From Hanstruepera flava (lineage in GTDB: Bacteria > Bacteroidota > Bacteroidia > Flavobacteriales > Flavobacteriaceae), in NCBI RefSeq assembly GCF_023634025.1, contig NZ_JALJCW010000001.1, forward strand, positions 479,501-543,500: a stretch of 64,000 nt of DNA, in the 5' to 3' direction. Below, piece after piece: positions 8,251 to 18,000 of this stretch; within the stretch, counting starts at the first letter, position 1, and each line of letters begins with the position of its first letter. The notes under the pieces are model-generated. The model was not told the DNA's origin, did not search any database, and saw only the letters and a list, made by a program, of their open reading frames with translations. A program made the position numbers and the translations under genes.

Positions 8251-10704
8251 TTGAAATTAAAAGTGACATGGCACAATTTGATTTTGGCTTTTGTGTTTTG
8301 CTTAAGTCATCTTTGTCTTGTTGCCCAACAACCTACCGATTGTGTTAATGCCATTACAGTGTGCGGTGACTCTGATATTAATCTAGATGTCAACGGCATT
8401 GGAGTTCAAGAATTTATAGGATTAAACACTTGTAGTAGTGTAGAAAACAATAGTTTGTGGTTAAAAGTTACTGTTGTAAATAACGGAACTTTAGGATTTA
8501 CATTAACACCTCAAAGTACTGACCTAAATGAAGACTATGATTTTTTTGTGTTCGGTCCTAACCCAAACTGTAATAATTTAAGCCCTGCCATTCGTTGTTC
8601 TACTACCAATCCACTTGGCGCAGGTTTACATTGGAATCTCACTGGAATGAATGGTGCAGAAACTGATACATCTGAAGGTCCTGGCCCTGATGGTAATAGT
8701 TTTGTACGTTGGCTCGATGTTGTTGCAGGAGATACATATTATATTGTTATTGATAGACCCATTGGAAACAGCCCTTTTAATCTTGAGTGGACAGGTACTG
8801 CAGAATTTGCAAGTCCGCCAACCAATGAGTCATCATCCTCTTTAGAATTAAATTTGTCGGAATGTGATGCCATACCACCGTTTGACGACTTTACTACTGC
8901 TTTTGATTTAAGTGTAAACACGGACTTAATTATTGGCTCACAGACAAATGTTACAGTTACTTATCACGAATCAGAAACAGATGCCAGTATTGGCAACAAT
9001 CCAATAACAGGATTATACACCAACATTTCAAATCCACAAGAAGTTTATGCTAAAATAACTGACAATGATACGGGATGTTTTGAAATAATACCCTTCAGCC
9101 TTATAGTTGGTGATGGTGCAAACTATCCCACTCCATCAGATTATATTCTCTGCGATGATTACAACGACGGTGATAATACAAATGGTCAAGTTACCTTTGA
9201 TCTTGCATCAAAAAATGAAGAAATACTAAACGGGCAAAATCCAGATGATTTAAATATAACATATCACGAGTCGTATTCAAATGCTGAATTTAGTCTTGAT
9301 CCGCTACCAAACTATTATCACAACACAACACCTTATTTAGAAGAAGTTTTTATTAGAATTGAAAATGCTGCTAATGTAAATTGTTTTAGTATTAGAACAT
9401 TAAACCTCGTTGTTTTAGAAACACCCGAAGCGTTTAATGCTGTACAAGTTCAATGCAGCTACTCTTCCTCTTCTATTTTTAATCTCACAAATTCCAACGA
9501 TTCGCTTACTGGAAATACTAATGGCAGGTCAACACGGTTTTACACGAGTTATAATGATGCTCTAAATGATATTAATGTTATTTCAAATAGCGGTTCTTAT
9601 TCAAACGTATCGAATCCTCAAACAATTTTTGTTCGGGTTATTGATGATAGTACTGGTTGTTTCAGTATTTCAGAATTGGAATTGCAAATTAGTAGCACAA
9701 CGGTTAACAATACTCAAATTATAGAATGTGATACTGATGGAGTTGAGGATGGTTTGTTTCAATTTGATTTAAATCAAGCAAATGCAGACATTCTAAATGG
9801 AGCTCCTGTTGGAGCAACCATAGCATATTATGCTACTATTGATGATGCCATGTTAGAAACCAATGCACTTTCATCTTTGTATACCAATACAATACCTAAC
9901 CAACAAGTTATTTTTGCTCGTGTAGAAAATGTTGAAGAATGTTATGGCATTGCAGAAATTGAACTCTTTGTATATAATCTACCTGATATTGATACAGAAG
10001 AAACTGTCTTTTATTGCCTAAACACCTACCCTAGCACGATAACGATTGATTCTGGCGAAATTACTTCACCTTCAAATTATTCATATCTGTGGTCAACTAA
10101 TGAAACTACATATGCTATTAATGTGAATGAGGTTGGTATGTATACTGTTGAGGTTACAAATAATACTACAAATTGCAGTGTAATTAGGACTATAACTGTT
10201 GAACCCTCAAATATTGCAACAATTGAGTCGGTAGAGGTGGTTGATGCAACAGATAATAATTCTATAACAGTAATAACGTCCGGCGAAGGTGATTATGAAT
10301 ATGCGCTTTTTAACGAGTTTGGTTTGGCATACCCTTATCAATCCGAAAATAGTTTTAACAATATTATTCCTGGAATTTACACCTTAAGTGTAAGAGATGT
10401 AAAAAATAATTGTGGAATTGTAGATTACTCGGTTTCTGTCATCGGTTTTCCCAAAGTATTTACCCCTAATGGAGATGGTGATAATGACCTTTGGAACATA
10501 AAAGGACATTCAAATATTTTCAACCCCAATTCTAAAATACTAATTTTTGATAGATATGGTAAGTTACTAACACAAATAAATCCTTTTGGCCCAGGATGGG
10601 ATGGTACTCTTAATGGTACACCCCTACCAGTTAATGACTATTGGTTTTCGGCTACCCTACAGGATGGACGTGTTGTTAAAGACCATTTCACCTTAAAACG
10701 ATAA
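8251..10704 (+). CDS. T9SS type B sorting domain protein, array member 2
   Basis: This 817-residue secreted protein starts at TTG, four bases after the previous stop. The TTG gives a plausible signal peptide (KLKVTWHNLILAFVFCLSHL), and no ATG is available. The N-terminal module (about 28-190) is unlike its neighbours and carries the segment TDCVNAITVCGDSDINLDV, found at the start of many T9SS type B proteins. Four Asp-rich modules follow near residues 204, 300, 401 and 492; the third has lost its acidic loop (CSYSSSS). The type B C-terminal domain begins near residue 731 and ends HFTLKR. It is translationally close to member 1 and probably cotranscribed. Function unknown; adhesin or matrix protein is an inference from architecture. 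Confidence 0.86.
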   Translation: MKLKVTWHNLILAFVFCLSHLCLVAQQPTDCVNAITVCGDSDINLDVNGIGVQEFIGLNTCSSVENNSLWLKVTVVNNGTLGFTLTPQSTDLNEDYDFFVFGPNPNCNNLSPAIRCSTTNPLGAGLHWNLTGMNGAETDTSEGPGPDGNSFVRWLDVVAGDTYYIVIDRPIGNSPFNLEWTGTAEFASPPTNESSSSLELNLSECDAIPPFDDFTTAFDLSVNTDLIIGSQTNVTVTYHESETDASIGNNPITGLYTNISNPQEVYAKITDNDTGCFEIIPFSLIVGDGANYPTPSDYILCDDYNDGDNTNGQVTFDLASKNEEILNGQNPDDLNITYHESYSNAEFSLDPLPNYYHNTTPYLEEVFIRIENAANVNCFSIRTLNLVVLETPEAFNAVQVQCSYSSSSIFNLTNSNDSLTGNTNGRSTRFYTSYNDALNDINVISNSGSYSNVSNPQTIFVRVIDDSTGCFSISELELQISSTTVNNTQIIECDTDGVEDGLFQFDLNQANADILNGAPVGATIAYYATIDDAMLETNALSSLYTNTIPNQQVIFARVENVEECYGIAEIELFVYNLPDIDTEETVFYCLNTYPSTITIDSGEITSPSNYSYLWSTNETTYAINVNEVGMYTVEVTNNTTNCSVIRTITVEPSNIATIESVEVVDATDNNSITVITSGEGDYEYALFNEFGLAYPYQSENSFNNIIPGIYTLSVRDVKNNCGIVDYSVSVIGFPKVFTPNGDGDNDLWNIKGHSNIFNPNSKILIFDRYGKLLTQINPFGPGWDGTLNGTPLPVNDYWFSATLQDGRVVKDHFTLKR

Positions 10705-10708
10705 TTTT

Positions 10709-13096
10709 TTGATTACAAGAAAAAAACATATACTCATTGCATTTTTAGCACTAATAAGTGTAACACTTACTGCTCAAAACCAAGCTGCCAATTGGGCATT
10801 TGGCGTACGGGCTGGATTAAACTTTAATTTTGGATATCCCATCCCTTTTGATGGCGCTCTAATTGACACACCCGAAGGGTGTTCCAGCATTTCTGATAGA
10901 CTAGGAAATTTATTGTTCTATTCAGATGGCATTACAGTCTGGAATAAAAATAATGCTGTTATGCTTAACGGAACAGGATTACAAGGCGATAAATCTAGTA
11001 CCCAATCTGCTTTAATTGTTCCAAAACCAGATGATGACACTATTTTTTACATCTTCACAGTAGATGACCGAGGTGGTGCAGGAGGCTTACGCTACTCTGA
11101 AGTCAATATGGCATTAGATGGTGGTTTGGGTGGTGTAACAAACAATAAAAATGTACTGTTAGCCAACCCAACAACCGAAAAAATCACTGCTATTGAAAGC
11201 TCTGACGGAAGGAGCATTTGGGTAATTAGTCACCGTTGGATGAGTAACGAGTATATTGCCTATCTGGTTTCAGATACTGGAGTAAATACTACTCCTGTAG
11301 TTTCTGCAGTAGGCTCCAACCATACTGGAGACATAAATAATACAATTGGTTATTTAAAAGCTTCACCTAACAGAGAAAAAATTGCTAGTGTTGTATCTTA
11401 TGACTTAAGTGAAACTCAAATTTTTGATTTTGATGCGACTACTGGAGTTTTATCCAATCCGATAACAATTTCAAACTACAATTCAAATAACATTGGACCA
11501 TATGGCTGTGAGTTCTCACCAGATAGTAATTTATTATATGTAACAGAAATTGACAGAAGTTCAGGTACATCAAAAGTGCATCAATACGATTTAACATTAA
11601 ACAGCCAGGCTGCCATAATAAATTCAGATATAATTATTGGTGAAGTAGATGAAGAATTAGGGGCTGTGCAACAAGCACTGGACGGCAGACTGTATATTGC
11701 CATTGAAGGCGGTCAATATTTATCGGTTATTGCTAACCCAAACGAACGTGGTGCTGATTCTAATTTTGAGTTTGAAGGTGTGCATCTTGGTGGCAATAGT
11801 AGTCATTTTGGTTTACCACCTTTTATCCAATCGTATTTTTTTGCAACCAATGTATTTAGAAACACCTGTTATGGAGATACTACTGAATTCACCATAAATA
11901 CGTCTACTGTTATAGATAGTATACATTGGGATTTTGGTGATCCTGCATCTGGCAGTGATAATACCTCAACCGATTTAAATCCTACTCATGTATTTACAAC
12001 AACCGGTGAGTTTTTGGTGACCATTTCAATTGATACGGAAGGTGAAATACAAACGGTGTATAGAACCCTAATAATATCAGAACAACCTGAAGAACTTGAT
12101 TTAGAACCTCTAGTTGGTTGTGAGGTTGACAATGGAACAGCTGAATTTAATTTAATTTCTGCCATCCCACAAGATATTATTGATGACGATACTATTGCTA
12201 TTTCCTACTATGAGGATTTAACTGATGCTGAAAACTTTTTCAATCCTATTATCAATGTAAGCACCTATACAAATACAGCTAATCCTCAAATAATTTATGT
12301 ACGATTACAAAACAGCATAAGAGGAGATTGCTATAGTATTAGTGAATTGGAGTTACAGGTTGCAGAACGTCCGATTATTGAAGAAACCGATTCGGCTTTC
12401 TTTTGCATAAACGAACCAGACGCATCTATATTTATTGATGCTGGCCCTTTGGAGGATAATGTATCAAACTATAATTTTTTATGGCTTGATAGTAATGAAA
12501 CAACTTATGAGATTGAAGTTCAATCGCAAGGTACATATACGGTTAGAATAACGCCAATTAACACCATAACACCTCAAAATCCCGATGGCTGTTTTGCTGA
12601 AAGAGTTGTAACCGTGAGCACTTCTGGCATAGCCACAATTAATTCCATACAGGTTAGTGGCAATTCAGCAACGATTAATGCGTCTGGAATTGGAGAGTAC
12701 GAGTATGCTATAGATGACAGCGACGGGCCTTATCAAGATAATAATAGTTTTACCAATTTAGAACCTGGTATCCATATAGCTTATGTGCAAGATAAAAATG
12801 GCTGTGGCATTGTACAAGGTTCATTTTCAATAATTGGATTTCCTAAAATATTCACACCAAATGGTGATGGCGAAAACGATTATTGGCAAGTTCAAGGTAT
12901 TTCAGGCCAGTTTCAACCTAATTCTAAAATTTACATTTTCGACAGATATGGCAAGCTATTAAAGTCACTTTCTCCCGCAAGTCAAGGTTGGGACGGAACA
13001 TTTAATGGGAGCCAGATGCCAACAGATGATTACTGGTTTTCAGTAATTCTAGAAGACGGCAGAACGTATCGTGATCACTTTACTCTTAAACGTTAA
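10709..13096 (+). CDS. T9SS type B sorting domain protein with PKD domain, array member 3
   Basis: This 795-residue secreted protein starts at TTG, since no ATG precedes the signal peptide ITRKKHILIAFLALISVTLT. Residues about 22-385 repeat the propeller-like module of member 1 (QAANWAFGVRAGLNFNF; YSDGITVWNKN). A PKD domain at about 400-460 contains IHWDFGDPASGS and PTHVFTTTGEFLVTI. One Asp-poor version of the array repeat follows near 470, then an Ig-like region. The type B C-terminal domain runs from about 710 to the final HFTLKR. It follows member 2 by four bases. The shared ends and different middles suggest module shuffling. Confidence 0.86.
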   Translation: MITRKKHILIAFLALISVTLTAQNQAANWAFGVRAGLNFNFGYPIPFDGALIDTPEGCSSISDRLGNLLFYSDGITVWNKNNAVMLNGTGLQGDKSSTQSALIVPKPDDDTIFYIFTVDDRGGAGGLRYSEVNMALDGGLGGVTNNKNVLLANPTTEKITAIESSDGRSIWVISHRWMSNEYIAYLVSDTGVNTTPVVSAVGSNHTGDINNTIGYLKASPNREKIASVVSYDLSETQIFDFDATTGVLSNPITISNYNSNNIGPYGCEFSPDSNLLYVTEIDRSSGTSKVHQYDLTLNSQAAIINSDIIIGEVDEELGAVQQALDGRLYIAIEGGQYLSVIANPNERGADSNFEFEGVHLGGNSSHFGLPPFIQSYFFATNVFRNTCYGDTTEFTINTSTVIDSIHWDFGDPASGSDNTSTDLNPTHVFTTTGEFLVTISIDTEGEIQTVYRTLIISEQPEELDLEPLVGCEVDNGTAEFNLISAIPQDIIDDDTIAISYYEDLTDAENFFNPIINVSTYTNTANPQIIYVRLQNSIRGDCYSISELELQVAERPIIEETDSAFFCINEPDASIFIDAGPLEDNVSNYNFLWLDSNETTYEIEVQSQGTYTVRITPINTITPQNPDGCFAERVVTVSTSGIATINSIQVSGNSATINASGIGEYEYAIDDSDGPYQDNNSFTNLEPGIHIAYVQDKNGCGIVQGSFSIIGFPKIFTPNGDGENDYWQVQGISGQFQPNSKIYIFDRYGKLLKSLSPASQGWDGTFNGSQMPTDDYWFSVILEDGRTYRDHFTLKR

Positions 13097-13135
13097 GTTT
13101 TTATGTTGTACATTTAATACAGCAACTTCTATTGA

Positions 13136-14977
13136 ATGTATCGTAACCTAATTTATATAGTTTTAAGCGTTGTTTTATCTAACTCGGTGTTTGGTCAAGA
13201 AATAGAGTTATTCCAGCAATTTAATGGTCGTTATGATTATTTGGCAATTGGCAATACACTTAACCAATTCGAAAACAATATTGATAGGAGTTTTTGTGAA
13301 ATCTTACCAGAATCCAGTGCTGATTTAAATTTGGCTAGTAATAGAACAATAATTGCAGCGTATTTGTACTGGGCAGGATCGGGAACGGGAGATGACACAA
13401 TAACACTCAATAATACTGAATTTGTTGCAGATAATATTTATACTGTAGATTATAATGATGCAACATGGGGTTTACTCAATTATTTTTCGTGCTATGCCGA
13501 TATTACTAATTATATTATCAGTACCGGAAATGGCACATATACATTTTCAGACCTTGATATTTCAGAAACATTAAACAACAACGAAGGGTATTGTGAAAAC
13601 CGCACAAATTTTGGAGGTTGGAGTATTTATATAATATATGAAGACACTAATTTACCCATAAACCAAATAAACCTATTTCAAGGTTTAGATATTATTAACC
13701 GAAATGTCCAAGAACTAATTATATCACTTGACAATGTAAATGTTTTAGACAATACAGGAGCCAAAATTGGTTTTCTAGCTTGGGAAGGCGATGCCATTTT
13801 AGATTTTGGCGAATCACTGTTAATAAATGGGAATTTAATTTCCAATCCACCTTTAAATCCTGGAAACAATGCTTTTAACGGAACCAATTCCTTTACGAAC
13901 AGTTCTACCTTTTACAATGCCGATTTAGATGTCTACAACATTGAAAACAATATCGAAATTGGTGACACGTCAGTTGAAATAAAATTAACCACCGGAGACT
14001 TTGACGAATTTGGTATTCTTCGTGCCGATTTAATTATAATCAATAACATCATTACCGTTTTAAACAGCCAACTACCAGATGCCACTATACAATTAGACGA
14101 TTTTATATTAGAATGCGTTAGTAGAGACATTTTATGTAATTATACGGTTTACAATGTAAATTGCACTGAAGTTTTACCTGCTTTTACGCCTATTGCTTTT
14201 TACGCAAACAATGAGTTAGTTGCCCAATCTGAAACACTAAACACAATTCCAATTGATGGATCTGAAACGCAAAGTATTAACATTACTATTCCCGATAACA
14301 TTCCTGATAATTTTACTTTAGAACTAGCAATAGATGACGATGGAACCCGAAACGGGATTGTTATTGAGCTAAATGAATTAAATAACTCCTCGTTCCAAAA
14401 TATAGAGCTTATTCCTGAACCTCCAGTAGTTACCCTAGAACCACTTTTAGCTTGTGATGTTGGATTTGATACAGCAGAATTTGATTTAACTGAACAATTG
14501 GAACATATAGATTACAATACTATTGATGATGTTGCCTTTTATGAGTCTTATGAAGATTTAATTAATCAAAATAATGCTATTAGTATTCCAGAGATATACG
14601 AAAACAGGTCTGACCCTCAATCTATTTTTATTCGAGTTGAGAATACTATCTGTTTTGATAATTATGTTTTTGACCTAACTGTAGAAAATTGCCCACCTTA
14701 TATTCCCGAAGTTTTCACTCCAAACAATGATGGCTTTAACGATTGGTTTAACATTCAAGGTTTATATAACATTTTTGAAAATCATAAACTCTTAATCTAT
14801 AATAGATTTGGCACTTTGATTTTCGAAGGCGACAACAACCTCAAATGGTATGGCCGCACCAATAGAGGCATAAACAATTTAAATAAATTGGTCCCTGTAG
14901 GTACTTACTACTATGTCTTATATCCCAACGATAATAATTACAAGACTTGGACAGGTTGGGTGTATGTAAATTATTAA
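13136..14977 (+). CDS. T9SS type B sorting domain protein, array member 4 (divergent C-terminal domain)
   Basis: This 613-residue protein has an ATG start and a signal peptide (MYRNLIYIVLSVVLSNSVFG). The N-terminal 290 residues form a module with AAYLYWAGSGTGDDT that is not found in the other five members. A beta-rich stretch and one repeat-like module (LLACDVGFDTAEFDLTE, near 438) follow. The C-terminal domain begins near 523 with PEVFTPNNDGFNDWFNIQG and is recognisably type B, but it ends in GWVYVNY instead of the HFTLKR ending shared by most of the array. The 39-base gap before it may hold a promoter. Function unknown. Confidence 0.82.
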   Translation: MYRNLIYIVLSVVLSNSVFGQEIELFQQFNGRYDYLAIGNTLNQFENNIDRSFCEILPESSADLNLASNRTIIAAYLYWAGSGTGDDTITLNNTEFVADNIYTVDYNDATWGLLNYFSCYADITNYIISTGNGTYTFSDLDISETLNNNEGYCENRTNFGGWSIYIIYEDTNLPINQINLFQGLDIINRNVQELIISLDNVNVLDNTGAKIGFLAWEGDAILDFGESLLINGNLISNPPLNPGNNAFNGTNSFTNSSTFYNADLDVYNIENNIEIGDTSVEIKLTTGDFDEFGILRADLIIINNIITVLNSQLPDATIQLDDFILECVSRDILCNYTVYNVNCTEVLPAFTPIAFYANNELVAQSETLNTIPIDGSETQSINITIPDNIPDNFTLELAIDDDGTRNGIVIELNELNNSSFQNIELIPEPPVVTLEPLLACDVGFDTAEFDLTEQLEHIDYNTIDDVAFYESYEDLINQNNAISIPEIYENRSDPQSIFIRVENTICFDNYVFDLTVENCPPYIPEVFTPNNDGFNDWFNIQGLYNIFENHKLLIYNRFGTLIFEGDNNLKWYGRTNRGINNLNKLVPVGTYYYVLYPNDNNYKTWTGWVYVNY

Positions 14978-15066
14978 ATGTTAAAATTTAATGTATTTCA
15001 TCGATGTTTTTTGCATTTTGTCTGATTTAAATTTACTTTTCAGTCCCAAATCATAAAAAAAGGACT

Positions 15067-18000
15067 TTGTTAAAATTTAAAGAAGTAAAAAATCCCTCGA
15101 CCTATACCACTACCTTGTGTTTTATTGTAGCACTATTTTGTTTTAAAACAAATATACTAGCACAACAAATTACAATAAATAGTAACATTTCTGCTCAACA
15201 ACTTATTGAAGATAATTTGGTTCAAGGTTGTGTTGAAGTTTCTAATATCACATCAAATAGTAATGGTAGTATTAATCAAATTGCCAGTTATGGATATTTT
15301 GAGCGTTCATCCTCTGCATTTCCTTTTGAAAATGGTATCATGTTGTCAACCGGTAGCGCCAACGCAGCCGGCAACACGACCAATGCCAACACCTTAAATG
15401 ATGGTGAAACCAATTGGTTAACGGATTCGGATCTTGAAACAGCATTGGGTATTAGCAATACGCTAAATGCCACGTCAATAGAGTTTGATTTTGTTTCTGT
15501 TACCAACCAAGTACAATTCAACTATATTTTAGCTTCTGAAGAATACTACGCTAACTACCCATGTGAATATTCTGATGGATTTGCCTTCTTAATTAAAGAA
15601 GCTGGCACACCAGACCCCTATATTAACATTGCCGTCATTCCTGGTACAAACATTCCCGTTAACACCAATACAATTCATGAAGAAATCGTAGGGTTTTGTA
15701 ACGCCGAAAATGAGCAATATTTTGAAGGTTATAATTTAGGCGATACAAACTTTAATGGTAGAACAACCGTTTTAACAGCTAGTGCAAATATTCAACCTAA
15801 TGTACAGTATCATATTAAATTAGTCATTGCAGATCAAACTGATGAAAATTTTGATTCAGCAGTATTTATTGAAGGAAATAGTTTTAATGCTTCAGTTAAT
15901 TTAGGTCCAGATATTACAACATGTGCAGATAGTATAACACTTAATGGTGATACTCAAAATCCGTTGGCTACTTATGAATGGTTTAATAGCGGAAGCATTA
16001 TTAATGGCGAAAACAATCCTACACTAACTGTAAACAATTCAGGAACCTACACTGTTAATGTTTCTATTCCTATAAATAATACGACTTGTGAAATTACCGA
16101 CACCATTAACATAACTCTAAATTCTGAACAATCAGCTGGTAACATACCAGATTTTGAAGTTTGTGATGACAACAGTAATGATGGTGTTGAAACATTTAGT
16201 CTATCTGTAATGGATCCTGATGTTTTAGCTGCAGTACCATCTGGAAACTATAATATTAGCTACCACTTAAACCAAGCAGATGCCCAAAACGGCATATCGG
16301 CTATTACGTCACCAATTCAAAATTCAGCAAACCCACAAACTATTTATGTAAGAATTGAAGACATTGACAACGGTTGTTTAGCTTTTACTACTTTTAATTT
16401 AATTGTCAATCCATTGCCAATAATTATGCCTCCTACACGTCTGGAGGTTTGTGACGATGCCACTTCAGATGGTATAACAACAATAGATTTAACGGTAAAA
16501 GATTCAGAAATTACAAACGGAAATAGCAACTACACTGTTAATTACCATTATACTCAAAGTGATGCCGATTCTGGCACAAATCCTGTACCAGTCCCCTATG
16601 TAAATACAACCCAAACGGAATTACTTTACGTTAGTGTTACCGATAATGCAACTGGATGTATTAATACCACGACACTTATTGTAACTGTTTTAGATGCACC
16701 TGATATTAATAATGAAACGCAAACCATTAATGCCTGCGAACAAGATAACGACGGTTTTGAAGTATTTGATTTATCTGAAGTTATAGACGATGTCTTACAA
16801 GGTTTAACCAATGTTTCTACAACATTTCATGAATCCTATCCAGATGCCGAAACAGGCAATAATCCCATAGGTAATTTTCAAAATTATACGAATACAATAC
16901 CAAATGTTCAGACTGTTTACATACGCGTAGTTGATAACCTAACTGGATGTGTTTCAATTGCCAGTATAATACTTCACACCAATATTCTAGATACAGCTAC
17001 CAACATTAGAAATTTTTCCAGGTGCGATGATGAGTCAAATGACGGCATTGTAGAATTCAATTTAGAAAATATTGCCAATAACATTATTAACGGATTGAAT
17101 GATGTAACCGTATATTTTTACGAAACTGAAGATGATCGTGACAATAATGCAAATGCTATTGACCAAACCGTACCGTATGAGGTAACCAATTCACCGCATC
17201 AATTATTTATTTCAATACAAAATCCAGATTGTACTTTTAATTCAGAAATAAGCCTGATTATTAACGAAGCAACTATAATTCAAACATTAAACCCAGTTAC
17301 CTATTGCGATACTGATGATGACACTTTTACTTCAATTGAATTAAGTGTTTTTGATAGCTATGTAAGCACCGGAATACCTAATGCCAATGTCAATTATTAT
17401 CTCAATGAAAATGATGCTTTGGATGATGTTAATCCATTACCTCCATTTCACACTAACACAACAAACCCCTTAACGCTTTATGTTCGGGTTACAAATACAG
17501 CTACAAATTGTTACGATGTAGAAGCATTGGAAATTGAAGTATTACCCGCACCAACAACTACTCAAGCTTCTGACATAATAGTTTGTGATGATGATCAGGA
17601 TGCTTTTACTATGGTAAATCTAGAAAATAAAATATCAGAAATGGTTACCAATACTTCTGGATTAAACATATCGTTTCACACATCAATTAGTGATGCCGAA
17701 AATAGTTTGAATGCTATAACCAATACAACTACATATTCAGCAAATACACAAACCATTTATACAAGAATAGAAAATGATTCCACGGGTTGCTTTTCTATTG
17801 AATCATTTGAAATCATCGTTAATACCTTACCTGAATTTTCAACGATTACCAACTTTAGAAATTGCGAAACCGATGGTAATCAAGTTGCCGATTTCTTATT
17901 TTCTGATAAGGATAACGAAATTTTAAACGGTCAGGGTGGAAAACGCGTGCTATACTTTGAAACACAAACCGATGCTGCCAATCGCACTAATATTATTGAT

